Below, piece after piece: positions 35,912-44,380 of a DNA stretch of 64,000 nucleotides (position 1 is its first letter; every line of letters starts with the position of its first letter). The stretch lies in assembly GCA_041398225.1 (NCBI GenBank), contig JAWKVD010000003.1, positions 62,001 through 126,000 of the forward strand. Reading direction: 5' to 3'. The DNA is from JAWKVD01 sp041398225. GTDB taxonomy: Bacteria; Pseudomonadota; Alphaproteobacteria; Caulobacterales; Hyphomonadaceae. A program made the position numbers and the translations under genes. Under the pieces are notes generated by a model. That model made no database searches. It saw only the letters and a program-made list of their open reading frames with translations, and had not been told where the DNA came from.

Positions 35912-37168
35912 CTAGACCGGCTTGAGCAGCACGATCGACTTCTTGCCCTTCTGCACTTTGAACGCGCCGAGATCGGCCATCACGTCGCCGCGCGCATAGA
36001 GCTGTCCGACTTCCGGCCGGGCGTCGTTGATCTGGGCGCCGTTCTGCTGGATCAGGCGCTTGGCGGCGCTGACCGATTTTTCGAGACCGGCGGCGACGAC
36101 CAGCGCCTCGGCGGGACGGTCCTGATCGCCCCAGTCGAACTCGATGGTCGGCAGGTCGGCGGAGCTGACGCCCTTTTCGAACGCGGCCTCGGCGGCGGAG
36201 CGCGCCTCGCGGGCCGCCTCGGCGCCGTGAAGCAGGGCGGTGCATTCATCCGCGAGCCGCTTCTTGGCGTCGTTGATGGCCGCGCCTTCAAGCGCTTCAA
36301 GCCCGGCGATCTCGTCGAGCGGAAGATCGGTGAACAGGCGCAGGAAGCGGCCTACGTCGGCGTCCTCGGTGTTGCGCCAGAACTGCCAGTAGTCGAACGG
36401 CGAGCGCATCCCGGCGTTCAGCCACACGGCGCCTTCGGCGGTCTTGCCCATCTTGCCGCCGGAAGCGGTGGTGATGAGCGGCGTGGTGACGCCAAAGACA
36501 TGCTTGTCGACAATACGGCGCGTGAGGTCGATGCCGTTGACGATGTTGCCCCACTGGTCCGATCCGCCGAGCTGGATGCGGCAGTCCATGCGGCGCGCCA
36601 GTTCGAGGAAGTCGTAGGACTGAAGCAGCATGTAGTTGAATTCGAGGAAGGTGTAGGGCTCCTCGTTGCGCAGGCGGCGGGCCACGGTTTCCTGCGCGAT
36701 CATCTTGTTGATGGTGAAGTGCTTGCCGTAGTCGCGCAGGAACTCGATGTATTTGAGTTCGTCGAGCCAGTCGGCGTTGTTGATCATCACCGCATCGGTG
36801 GGGCCGTCGCCGAAGGTCAGGAAGGGCTCGAAGTTCTTCTTGATGGAGGCCATGTTGGCCTCGATCTCCTCGACGGTGAGGATGGGGCGCGACTTCTCCT
36901 TGTCGGTGGGATCGCCGACCTTGGTGGTGCCACCGCCCATCAGCACGACGGGTTTGCCGCCGGCCTGCTGGAGACGGCGCAGGTTCATGATCTGGACGAG
37001 GCTGCCGACGTGCAGCGACTTCGCCGTGCAGTCGAAGCCGATATAGCCCACCGGAACGCCGGTCAGGCAGTAGGCGTCGAGCGCCTCGGCGTCGGTCATC
37101 TGATAGACATGACCGCGCTCGATCATGGTTTTCAGGAAGGTCGATTTCGGCTGGAAGTCTTGGCTCAC
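35912..37168 (-). CDS. tyrS: Tyrosyl-tRNA synthetase
   Basis: Charges tRNA-Tyr. It is 418 residues from GTG 37168, with AGGAG about 10 nt upstream; the open frame extends to 37603 but that part is not TyrRS-like. HIGH-type motif H53-V-G-S56 in CTAKSLHVGSL. Substrate pocket GGSDQWGNIVNG (201-212). KMSKS-equivalent K239-M-G-K-T243. A C-terminal S4 RNA-binding domain (AAKRLIQQNGAQIN) completes the standard TyrS layout. It is convergent with the AsmA-like gene, 6 nt apart. Confidence 0.97.
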   Translation of the reverse strand: MSQDFQPKSTFLKTMIERGHVYQMTDAEALDAYCLTGVPVGYIGFDCTAKSLHVGSLVQIMNLRRLQQAGGKPVVLMGGGTTKVGDPTDKEKSRPILTVEEIEANMASIKKNFEPFLTFGDGPTDAVMINNADWLDELKYIEFLRDYGKHFTINKMIAQETVARRLRNEEPYTFLEFNYMLLQSYDFLELARRMDCRIQLGGSDQWGNIVNGIDLTRRIVDKHVFGVTTPLITTASGGKMGKTAEGAVWLNAGMRSPFDYWQFWRNTEDADVGRFLRLFTDLPLDEIAGLEALEGAAINDAKKRLADECTALLHGAEAAREARSAAEAAFEKGVSSADLPTIEFDWGDQDRPAEALVVAAGLEKSVSAAKRLIQQNGAQINDARPEVGQLYARGDVMADLGAFKVQKGKKSIVLLKPV

Positions 37169-37426
37169 GGGTCGGCTCCTGGACGGGAGGGTCTTATGGT
37201 CCGGAGGCTGCCTGATGTCGAGCTTCGCCGCCGGAATGGGCGGCGAGGAAGACCGCGCCGCCGTCAGATGACGGGGCGATAATACGAAGCGCGAAGGGCG
37301 TTGCGTGCGATCATGGGCGATGGCGTAGCTTCCGGCGGGCTGTTCCGTCAAGCGTTCAACGTTTTTGGCCGGACGAGCCGCTGGCTCTCCGGTTTCGCAT
37401 CGCTCCCCATGCGAGTTGGGGAGGCC

Positions 37427-37497
37427 GGGGCGCGTGGGGCCGCGCCGATGTGCTGGTCGCGAGGACCAGCGAGTAAGACGTGACGCCCACGCGCCCC
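37427..37497. repeat. Nested inverted repeat
   Basis: Outer perfect 12-bp arms GGGGCGCGTGGG (37427-37438) and CCCACGCGCCCC (37486-37497). Inside is a second perfect hairpin GCTGGTC (37452-37458) / GACCAGC (37464-37470) with a 5-nt loop. The nested fold could be a small structured RNA or a composite extragenic repeat. Confidence 0.6.
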
Positions 37498-37824
37498 GCG
37501 GCCGGTTTGAGATCCGGTGCGGCTGGCGGGTTTGGCTGGGGAACACCGTTACCGTCTCGATAAAGTCTGAGACAGCCGGCCCACGTCCAGCATTTGGACC
37601 CATTTCCGCATCCCGGACCCACGTGCAGATCTCTCCGCGAGACCTGGAGCCCCGGTTTCGACACCCCGGAGCCTGTTTGCAGACACAAGACGGATTTCAC
37701 CCCGCCCGCATCACACGCCGGCCGGCGCCTGACATTCGATGGACTCGGAACGTCTCCCGAACCCTCCCCGCGCCAGACGCGAGCCAATATTGAGCCGAAC
37801 GCCGCGCCGGTCGGATAACTCCTT

Positions 37825-37941
37825 GCTGTCATCCCGGGCGAGGCCGCGGACGAAGTCCGGCCGAGACCCGGGACCCATCGAGAAGCCGTCGCGGTTGAAG
37901 AATGGGTCCCGGGTCTCGCTACGCTCGCCCGGGATGACAGC
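37825..37941. repeat. Large palindromic extragenic element (REP-like)
   Basis: Starts GCTGTCATCCCGGGCGAG and ends with its exact reverse complement CTCGCCCGGGATGACAGC (37924-37941). Inside, GACCCGGGACCCAT pairs with ATGGGTCCCGGGTC. This GTCATCCCGGGC...GGACCCAT palindrome resembles dispersed extragenic repeats familiar in many alphaproteobacterial genomes. Only one copy was seen in this window. Confidence 0.8.
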
Positions 37942-37966
37942 GGTGGAGAACGGCGGGAGCGCGGAC

Positions 37967-38419
37967 CTACCGGCGCGGCGCCTCTTCGCTGGAGGGCTCA
38001 TCCGCCTCCACGTGCAGGGGATCATCGTAGCGCATAAATCTGGGGATCAGCTCCGCTCCCCCGGATGGCAGGTCACGCAATTTGCCGACCAGCACAAGGC
38101 GCGTGAACGTGCCGGGAGCCATCTCCTGCTCGCAACTGCTCCAGGTCCTGCGGACCGCAATCGAGTCCTGATCGTACTGGCCGGCAAGGACTGTCTTGAC
38201 CTTGTAGACAGGGAGGCCGAGGTCCCGATGGCCGTAATTGTCGGCGAAGTCGCGGGCGTCGATTTCGATGGCGACTTCGTCCGGCTCCAGCGGCGGCGTG
38301 TCAGGCCAGACAAGATACCGTTCCATGAAGGCCGCGCGGCACGCGAATGCGGGGGCGCCGAACGCCGTGGCCGTCGCGCAGATGGCCACGCAGACAATTG
38401 AGACGAGCCGTTTGTCCAT
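37967..38419 (-). CDS. Hypothetical secreted protein
   Basis: 150 residues from the ATG at 38419 (MDKRLVSIVCVAICATATAF), a signal peptide ending near AFA; the open frame starts 7 codons earlier at 38440. The mature protein has CRAAFMERYLVWPD and VKTVLAGQYDQDSIAV, with WSSCEQEMAPG later; two or three Cys. I do not recognise the family. Its start overlaps the extreme 5' side of nothing but ends 26 nt beyond the REP-like element; the VOC gene stop (38427) is 8 nt upstream, so the two are likely co-transcribed. Confidence 0.7.
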   Translation of the reverse strand: MDKRLVSIVCVAICATATAFGAPAFACRAAFMERYLVWPDTPPLEPDEVAIEIDARDFADNYGHRDLGLPVYKVKTVLAGQYDQDSIAVRRTWSSCEQEMAPGTFTRLVLVGKLRDLPSGGAELIPRFMRYDDPLHVEADEPSSEEAPRR

Positions 38420-38426
38420 TCGCCGA

Positions 38427-38810
38427 CTATCCGTCCGCAATCAGGCGCGAGGGCCAGCCGATGCGCACCAGCAGGCCGTCCGGCCCGGCGATGCCGACTT
38501 CATAAAGGCCCCACTCGCGATGGCGCAGAACGCCGCCGGGGCGTATGACGAGATCGTCGACCCGCGCGGCGATGGCGTCCACATCGGGCGAGCGGATGAA
38601 CACGCCGAACGGATTGTGCGCTTCAGGAACGCGCCACGGGCCCTCGCCCGCCTGGGTGAGATGCACCTCGCAGTCCCATCCGGTCATGATGACGTATTGC
38701 GCGCCGCCGCCGGTGCGCGCGAAGCCCAGCCGCTCCCAGAACGGGATCGCGGCCGCCAGATTGTTGCTGGGCACGATCGCGAAGGCGCCGACAGACGGAA
38801 GCTCGGACAT
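38427..38810 (-). CDS. VOC-superfamily (glyoxalase/bleomycin-resistance fold) protein
   Basis: 127 residues with the paired beta-alpha-beta-beta-beta fold of VOC proteins: FAIVPSNNLAAAIPFWERLGF at the start, EVHLTQ and FGVFIRSPDVDAIAARVDDL, then EWGLYEVGIAGPDGLLVRIGWP at the end (read as EWGLYEVGIAGPDG). Candidate metal ligands are the His in EVHLT and Glu in GLYEVGI. Such small members are often binding or resistance proteins; the substrate is unknown. It lies 8 nt before the secreted-protein gene. Confidence 0.82.
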   Translation of the reverse strand: MSELPSVGAFAIVPSNNLAAAIPFWERLGFARTGGGAQYVIMTGWDCEVHLTQAGEGPWRVPEAHNPFGVFIRSPDVDAIAARVDDLVIRPGGVLRHREWGLYEVGIAGPDGLLVRIGWPSRLIADG

Positions 38811-38922
38811 CTGCGTTCATCCCTGATGGATATGCGCCATCATAGCCGCTCACCGCCGTCCGGGACAGGCTGGAGATAGATCGGGCGTCGCCGGTCCGGG
38901 AGGCGGTGAACGCGCACAAGAG

Positions 38923-38954
38923 AACGGCCCGGGGCGTCGCTGCACCGGGCCGTT
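38923..38954. terminator. Bidirectional terminator after icd
   Basis: Perfect 10-bp stem AACGGCCCGG (38923-38932) / CCGGGCCGTT (38945-38954) with a 12-nt loop. It is about 50 nt beyond the icd stop and would end icd transcription on the minus strand. Confidence 0.7.
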
Positions 38955-39003
38955 TGATTAGACCATCTGGTTGGACCGTACGGTCTGGATGGAAGCGCGG
39001 CGC

Positions 39004-40221
39004 CTAGCCGGCCATCGCTTCCTGGAAGTTCTGGGCGACTTTCTCGATGAAGCCCTCGGTGGTGAGCCACGCCTGCTTGTCGCCGACGAGCAGGGCGAGG
39101 TCCTTGGTCATGAAGCCGGCCTCGACCGTGGCGATGATGGTTTTCTCCAGCGTCTCGGAGAAGCGCGCCAGCTCGGCGTTGTTGTCGAGCTTGGCGCGGT
39201 GAGCGAGCCCGCGCGTCCAGGCGAAGATCGACGCGATCGAGTTGGTCGAGGTCTTGTCGCCTTTCTGGTGGGCGCGGTAGTGGCGCGTGACCGTGCCGTG
39301 CGCGGCTTCGGCTTCGACGGTCTTGCCGTCGGGCGTCAGCAGCACGGAGGTCATCAGGCCGAGCGAGCCATAGCCCTGAGCCACGGTGTCGGACTGCACG
39401 TCGCCGTCATAGTTCTTGCAGGCCCAGATATAGCCGCCCGACCATTTGAGGGACGCGGCGACCATGTCGTCGATCAGGCGGTGTTCGTAGATGCCGCCGA
39501 ACTCCTTGAACTTGTCGGCGAACTCGGCGTCGAACACTTCCTGGAACAGGTCCTTGAAGCGGCCGTCATAGACTTTGAGGATGGTGTTCTTGGTCGACAG
39601 GTAGACCGGCCATTTGCGCTGCACGCCGTAGTTGAAGCAGGCGCGGGCGAAGTCGCGGATCGAATCGTCGAGGTTGTACATGCCCATGGCGATGCCCGCC
39701 GACGGGAAGTTGAACACGTCGTAGGTGGTCGGCGCCGAACCGTCTTCCGGCTGGAAGGTCATGGTCAGCTTGCCGGGGCCGGGGACCTTGAAGTCGGTCG
39801 CGCGATACTGGTCGCCGAACGCGTGACGGCCGACGACGATCGGCTGCGTCCAGCCCGGAACCAGGCGCGGAATGTTCTTGATCACGATCGGCTCGCGGAA
39901 CACCACGCCGCCGAGAATGTTGCGGATCGTGCCGTTGGGCGACTTCCACATCTTCTTGAGGCCGAACTCTTCGACGCGGGCCTCGTCCGGCGTGATCGTG
40001 GCGCACTTGACCGCGACGCCGTATTTCTTGGTGGCTTCGGCCGCATCGATGGTGACCTGGTCGTCGGTCGCGTCGCGGTGCTCGATCGACAGGTCGAAAT
40101 ATTTGAGGTCGATATCGAGATAGGGCAGGATCAGGCGCTCCTTGATGAGCGCCCAGATGATGCGGGTCATCTCGTCCCCGTCCATTTCGACGACGGGGTT
40201 GGCGACCTTGATGACGGCCAT
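39004..40221 (-). CDS. icd: NADP-dependent isocitrate dehydrogenase (type II)
   Basis: TCA cycle enzyme converting isocitrate to 2-oxoglutarate with NADPH production. It is 405 residues and belongs to the eukaryote-like dimeric class common in alphaproteobacteria. Motifs: VVEMDGDEMTRIIW at the N-terminus, KSPNGTIRNILGG substrate loop, KNYDGDVQSDTVAQGYGSLG metal and substrate site, and EAAHGTVTRHYRAHQKG coenzyme region. It stands alone with a 306-nt upstream gap and its own terminator. Confidence 0.97.
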   Translation of the reverse strand: MAVIKVANPVVEMDGDEMTRIIWALIKERLILPYLDIDLKYFDLSIEHRDATDDQVTIDAAEATKKYGVAVKCATITPDEARVEEFGLKKMWKSPNGTIRNILGGVVFREPIVIKNIPRLVPGWTQPIVVGRHAFGDQYRATDFKVPGPGKLTMTFQPEDGSAPTTYDVFNFPSAGIAMGMYNLDDSIRDFARACFNYGVQRKWPVYLSTKNTILKVYDGRFKDLFQEVFDAEFADKFKEFGGIYEHRLIDDMVAASLKWSGGYIWACKNYDGDVQSDTVAQGYGSLGLMTSVLLTPDGKTVEAEAAHGTVTRHYRAHQKGDKTSTNSIASIFAWTRGLAHRAKLDNNAELARFSETLEKTIIATVEAGFMTKDLALLVGDKQAWLTTEGFIEKVAQNFQEAMAG

Positions 40222-40527
40222 ATTGCGGCTCCTTGGATAGGCTGGCGGGATATCCCCCCGCGGTAGGTAATCTGTGGCGGGCTATAGCAAAGGCTTCGGC
40301 GTGTACAAAGGGTAAGCGCCGCGCGAACGCCCGCCGGCGGCCCGAACTGGAACAGACGGGGGCGGCGGGGACCTCCGGGCGCGTCAGAATTGCGCGGAAA
40401 TCGCCGATTATGTACGGGTTTCGCGGTCGCCGCGGGCGAATCCGCCGCGATCGGCGCGTTTCGGCTTAAAGCGGCGAGACCGCGTCCCGAACGCGCCCGG
40501 ACCGCGGATCGATCAGGAGAGAGCGCC
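40222..40527. promoter_or_regulatory. Divergent upstream region icd / lipoprotein (306 nt)
   Basis: No gene is supported. It must contain the icd promoter (toward the left) and that of the lipoprotein gene (toward the right, ribosome binding site GGAGAG at about 40516-40521). No inverted repeat of note was seen. Confidence 0.45.
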
Positions 40528-41151
40528 ATGAAATTCACGCAGAGCATGAAGTTCAGGCACGGGCGGGCCGTGCGTCGTCCGTTTCTTGCGGGCCTCGCAG
40601 CCTCGCTGACGGCGCTCGCCGCGTGCGCGTCCGGCCCCGCGGTTTCACAGGAGGCCGTTTCGCAGGAGACGCCCCCGGCCACCCGCGCCGTCGTCGCCGG
40701 CGCCGCCGGTCCGGTGCGCAACGAGACGCCGCGCGCGGGCGAGGAGATCGTCACCATCCGCTACTGGAAAATCCGCAAGGGGACGTTTCCGGAATTCCTC
40801 AAGGCCAGCCAGGACGGCGTGTGGCCCTATTTCGAGAAGATCGGCGCGCGCGTCGTCGGCATGTGGCGGGCGGTTCCGGGTCCGGGCGAAACCGCGCCGG
40901 CGGACTATGACGAGGTCTATCTGATGACGCGCTACGCCAGCCTCGAACACTGGGCGGCGACGCGCAACGCGGCGGCCATGGGCGGCGACGGCCCGGACTT
41001 CCAGGCGCTGCAGGACGCGCTGGCGGTGCGCCGCGCGCTGACCCTCGAGACGCGCCTGACCTTCGTTCAGGGCTTCACCGGGCCGGTCGGCCCGGTCTAC
41101 ATGCCCGGCACCGGCGAGCGCTTCGCGCCGGTGGACGCGCCCCAGCCGTGA
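40528..41151 (+). CDS. NIPSNAP-like lipoprotein
   Basis: 207 residues from the ATG at 40528, with GGAGAG upstream. The signal ends in a lipobox ALAAC (Cys about 34), followed by a Pro/Ala-rich linker. The folded part begins EEIVTIRYWKIRKGTFPEF and continues with YFEKIGARVVGMWRAVPG and DEVYLMTRYASLEHWAA. This is the pattern of NIPSNAP/dimeric alpha-beta barrel domains. Role unknown. It precedes trmJ by only 7 nt, so they may be co-transcribed. Confidence 0.75.
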   Translation: MKFTQSMKFRHGRAVRRPFLAGLAASLTALAACASGPAVSQEAVSQETPPATRAVVAGAAGPVRNETPRAGEEIVTIRYWKIRKGTFPEFLKASQDGVWPYFEKIGARVVGMWRAVPGPGETAPADYDEVYLMTRYASLEHWAATRNAAAMGGDGPDFQALQDALAVRRALTLETRLTFVQGFTGPVGPVYMPGTGERFAPVDAPQP

Positions 41152-41158
41152 TCCAGCC

Positions 41159-41905
41159 ATGACGCACGCTCCCGCCTTCATTCTGGTTGAGCCGCAACTC
41201 GGCGAGAACATCGGCGCCGTGGCGCGCGTGATGGGCAATTTCGGGCTGACGGATCTGCGGCTGGTGGCGCCGCGCGACGGCTGGCCCAACCCCGCAGCCG
41301 ACACGATGAGCGCGGGCGCATTGCCCGACGTGGTGACGGCGCGCGTGTTCGCAACCGTGGAGGAGGCGGTCGCCGATCTCGGGCTTGTGCTGGCGACGAC
41401 CGCGCGCCTGCGCGGCATGGAGAAGCCGGTGCTGAACGCGGCGACGGCCGTGGAGCGCCTGTCCGCGAACCCGGGCGCCAGCGGCGTGTTGTTCGGGGCC
41501 GAGCGCGCCGGCCTGCCCAACGAGGCGGTGGCGCTGGCCGACGCCATCGTCACGCTGCCGGTGAACCCCGGCTTCGCCTCCCTCAACCTGTCGCAGGCCG
41601 CCGGCGTTATCGCGCACGCCTGGGCGGCGGGCCGTCCGGACGAGATGCGCGAAACCCCGCCGGGCGTCGATGCGCCGGCGACCCGGTTCGACCTGATCGG
41701 GATGATGGAGCATTTCGAGGACGAGCTGGAGCGCGCGGGCTTCTTTCATCCGCTGGTGAAGAAGCCGGTGATGATCCAGAACCTGCGCAACGCGTTCACG
41801 CGCTCGGGCTGGACCGAGCAGGAGGTCCGCACCTTCCGGGGCGCGATCAAGGCGCTGGCGCGGGGCCGGGGCAAGGCGCGCGTGATCCCGCCGCAAGAGG
41901 ATTGA
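41159..41905 (+). CDS. trmJ: tRNA (Cm32/Um32) 2'-O-methyltransferase TrmJ
   Basis: SPOUT-class methyltransferase that 2'-O-methylates position 32 of certain tRNAs. It is 248 residues. Motif 1 VEPQLGENIGAVARVMGNFGL (shown as GENIGAVARVMGNFG) is typical, followed by LVLATTARLRGMEKP, GVLFGAERAGLPNEAV and the knot segment LPVNPGFASLNLSQA. The C-terminal helical extension (about 175-248) is of the TrmJ type. It is 145 nt upstream of the TonB receptor. Confidence 0.93.
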   Translation: MTHAPAFILVEPQLGENIGAVARVMGNFGLTDLRLVAPRDGWPNPAADTMSAGALPDVVTARVFATVEEAVADLGLVLATTARLRGMEKPVLNAATAVERLSANPGASGVLFGAERAGLPNEAVALADAIVTLPVNPGFASLNLSQAAGVIAHAWAAGRPDEMRETPPGVDAPATRFDLIGMMEHFEDELERAGFFHPLVKKPVMIQNLRNAFTRSGWTEQEVRTFRGAIKALARGRGKARVIPPQED

Positions 41906-41960
41906 TTCCAAAGCGAACGCCGCGTGTGCGGGGAAACTGTATTCCGCATTCCGATAAGAA

Positions 41961-41975
41961 TTTATCGAAAAACAT
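41961..41975 (+). promoter_or_regulatory. Shared motif TTTATCGAAAAACAT
   Basis: The 14-mer TTTATCGAAAAACA occurs here, upstream of the TonB receptor, and again at 50864-50877 upstream of the DUF2807 gene. It stands out from the GC-rich background and may be a regulator site. Confidence 0.4.
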
Positions 41976-41997
41976 GATGAAATGGCTTGCCCTGCGA

Positions 41998-42015
41998 CAC
42001 CTAGTTCAATAGTTG
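41998..42015 (-). promoter_or_regulatory. Putative BlaI-family operator, site A
   Basis: Reads CAACTA-TTGAAC-TAGGTG on the minus strand, 35 nt before the TonB receptor ATG. Same layout (6-6-6) as sites B and C in front of the BlaI-type gene. Confidence 0.6.
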
Positions 42016-42049
42016 AACAGCCCTCAGTTGAGTCGGGGTCAGGCAGTCG

Positions 42050-44290
42050 ATGAATAAGGATAGAGCGCCAGCGCGCGGCCGTTTCGCGTATCGGACGACG
42101 GGCCAAACAACAGGGCGGACAAAAGGACGGCCTCAGGGCGTCTCGGCCGGCGCCGTCCTCGCCGGTCTGGCCATGCTGGCCTGCGCCCCGCAGGCGGGCG
42201 CGCAGGAAACCGCCGCGGCCGGGGCCGCCCCCGAGGTCACGCCAGCCTCGAGCGCGTCGCTGAGCGTCGGCAAGGCGCCGGCCGGTCAGGTGTATGAGCC
42301 GGCCTATTTCGATCGCTTCGCGCCGAAGACCGCGCTTGAAATGGTGCGCGATATTCCCGGCTTCTCGCTCGACGGCGGCGAACAGCGCCGCGGTCTCGGG
42401 CAGGGCGGCGCAAACGCCCTCATCAACGGCCGCCGCGTCTCGGGCAAGAACAACAACGTCATCGACGCGCTGGGACGGATCGGCGTCGAGAACGTGGTGC
42501 GGATCGAGATTCTCGACGGCGCCAGCCTGTCCATTCCGGGCCTCACCGGCCAGGTCGCCAACATCGTCACCGCGCCGAAAGGGCTGACCGGCCGCTGGGA
42601 GTGGAACCCGCAGTTTCGCGCCGACACGCGCCCGGTGCTTGCGCGCGGCGAGGCCTCGGTGAGCGGGGAATCCGGCGCGCTGTCCTACACGCTGGGGGTT
42701 CACGCCTATGGCGGCTCCGGCGCCAGCGTCGGGCCGGAACGGGTGACCGACGCCAGCGGCGCGCTGATCGACTATCGCGACGAGACCGGCTCGCAGTTCG
42801 ACAACGTGCCGGGGGCGACCGGCAGCCTCACCTGGCTCGGCCGCGCCGGCGAGGTGCTGAACCTCAACGCCAGCATCGAGGCGCCGCGCTTCGATCATGT
42901 CGAGACCTCCTATCGGACCGGGCCGGGCCTGCCCGACCGCACCCGCGTGTTCGACGGCCTCTCCGACAGCGTGCAGGGCGAGCTTGGCGGCGACTACGAG
43001 TTTCCGCTCGCCGGCGGATCGCTGAAGCTGATCGGGCTCTATCGCCAGGAGGACGGCGAGGACTGGACGCGGCTTTTGGTCGGCTATCCGGACGGCTCGC
43101 CCACCGAGGGGGCGAAATACCTCTCCACCTACACCAGCGGCGAACGCATCGCCCGCGCCGAGTACGCGTTTCCGCCCGCCTTCGGCGGCGACTGGCAGCT
43201 GGCGGGCGAGGGCGCGTTCAACTATTTCGACATCTCGGCGGTGAACCAGACCCTTCAGCCCGACGGCGGGTTCGTGCAGGACGGCGCGGCCGACGCCACG
43301 CGCATCGAGGAGAAGCGCGCCGAGGTGTCGCTGACGCACACCCGCACGCTGACCAAGGGGCTCGATCTTCAGGTGGCGCTGTCGGGCGAATATTCCGAGC
43401 TGTCGCAATCGGGCGCCAACGGCCTGACGCGCGAATTCGTGCGGCCCAAAGGCTTCGTCTCGCTGGCCTGGAAGGCGAGCCCCGATTTCGATCTCAACGC
43501 GCGCTTCGAACGGAAGGTCGGCCAGCTCGACTTCGGCGACTTCGCCGCCTCCAACGATTTGTCCAACGGCATCGAGACCTCGGGCAATGGCGAGCTGGTG
43601 CCCGAGCAGGCGTGGGCGATCGAGCTGGAGGCCAACCGTCGCATGGGCGCCTGGGGCGCGGTGAAGGTGACGCTCTCGGCGGCCGACGTCGAGGACGTGG
43701 TCGACCAGATCCCGATCTATCTGTGCGACGGCGCGCGCGTGCCCGGCGCCGCCGACTGCGCGCCGCCGGCGACGCTGGTGCGCAGCCAGGGCGTGGGCAA
43801 TATCGACAGCGCCAAGGAGATCGAGCTGGAGATCGACGGGACGCTCAATTTCGATCCCATCGGCCTCAAGGGCGCCAAGCTGGAGTTCTTCACCTCGTTC
43901 GAGGAGAGCGAGGTGCGGGATCCGCTGACCGGCGAGAAACGCCGCAAGAGCAACGAAGGCATAAACTACACCTTCGCGCAGTTCCGCCACGACATTCCCA
44001 ACACCGACTGGGCCTATGGCGTGGGCTTCGAAACCGCGACCAGCGGCGCCCGCTTCACCCTGACCCAGCGTGTCCGCGACACGCTGGACCCGGGCTACAG
44101 CTTCGTCTTCGTCGAGAACAAGGATGTGATGGGCGCGAAAGTGCACCTGCAGGTGCTGCCGCACGGCACGCACGAGAATCTGCGCCGCGAGGACTACGGC
44201 GCCGGGCGCGACACGCCGCTGAACTATGTCGAGTACCGCGAGCGGACCTTCTCGAACGTCGTGCGGCTGGAGGTGTCGCGGTCCTTCTGA
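42050..44290 (+). CDS. TonB-dependent receptor plug-domain outer-membrane protein
   Basis: 746 residues. A basic N-terminal extension precedes a signal peptide (about 30-52, ending PQAGAQE). A plug-like domain follows (about 75-185: ALEMVRDIPGFSLDGGEQ, GANALINGRRVSGKNN, VVRIEILDGASLSIPGLTGQ). A beta-barrel then continues to the terminal RLEVSRSF, ending in Phe as barrel proteins do. No clear TonB box. Ligand unknown. Putative operator site A lies 35 nt upstream and the BlaI/M56 pair follows 90 nt downstream, so it is probably the controlled target of that pair. Confidence 0.83.
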   Translation: MNKDRAPARGRFAYRTTGQTTGRTKGRPQGVSAGAVLAGLAMLACAPQAGAQETAAAGAAPEVTPASSASLSVGKAPAGQVYEPAYFDRFAPKTALEMVRDIPGFSLDGGEQRRGLGQGGANALINGRRVSGKNNNVIDALGRIGVENVVRIEILDGASLSIPGLTGQVANIVTAPKGLTGRWEWNPQFRADTRPVLARGEASVSGESGALSYTLGVHAYGGSGASVGPERVTDASGALIDYRDETGSQFDNVPGATGSLTWLGRAGEVLNLNASIEAPRFDHVETSYRTGPGLPDRTRVFDGLSDSVQGELGGDYEFPLAGGSLKLIGLYRQEDGEDWTRLLVGYPDGSPTEGAKYLSTYTSGERIARAEYAFPPAFGGDWQLAGEGAFNYFDISAVNQTLQPDGGFVQDGAADATRIEEKRAEVSLTHTRTLTKGLDLQVALSGEYSELSQSGANGLTREFVRPKGFVSLAWKASPDFDLNARFERKVGQLDFGDFAASNDLSNGIETSGNGELVPEQAWAIELEANRRMGAWGAVKVTLSAADVEDVVDQIPIYLCDGARVPGAADCAPPATLVRSQGVGNIDSAKEIELEIDGTLNFDPIGLKGAKLEFFTSFEESEVRDPLTGEKRRKSNEGINYTFAQFRHDIPNTDWAYGVGFETATSGARFTLTQRVRDTLDPGYSFVFVENKDVMGAKVHLQVLPHGTHENLRREDYGAGRDTPLNYVEYRERTFSNVVRLEVSRSF

Positions 44291-44310
44291 GGTTCAGCTC
44301 ATCTGCGTTT

Positions 44311-44328
44311 CAACTAAGAATCTAGTTG
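44311..44328. promoter_or_regulatory. Putative BlaI-family operator, site B
   Basis: Perfect dyad CAACTA-AGAATC-TAGTTG, 52 nt upstream of the BlaI-type gene. Confidence 0.7.
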
Positions 44329-44360
44329 ACAGGGACGCCCGGCGCCGGGCAAAAGGGTCG

Positions 44361-44378
44361 CAACTAAGGAAATAGGTG
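44361..44378. promoter_or_regulatory. Putative BlaI-family operator, site C
   Basis: CAACTA-AGGAAA-TAGGTG, 2 nt before the BlaI-type ATG. Its spacer carries the AAGGA ribosome binding site, so repressor binding would cover the start region. Confidence 0.65.
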
Positions 44379-44380
44379 TT

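Larger units (their letters stand above)
37169..37966. other. Long non-coding interval with structured repeats (798 nt)
   Basis: No convincing gene. Short open frames here have signal-free, Pro/Arg-rich translations and no ribosome binding site. The interval holds the tyrS promoter at its left side, a nested inverted repeat (37427-37497) and a large palindromic element (37825-37941). I did not recognise tRNA, tmRNA, RNase P, 6S or SRP signatures. Confidence 0.55.

Noticed and set aside
37356..37832. Possible small gene in the tyrS upstream gap
   Set aside because: No ribosome binding site, mixed Pro/Arg/Ser composition, overlaps inverted repeats; better read as non-coding.
41075..44173. 1032-codon minus-strand open frame
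   Set aside because: Mirror of trmJ and the TonB receptor genes, which carry clear family motifs on the plus strand.
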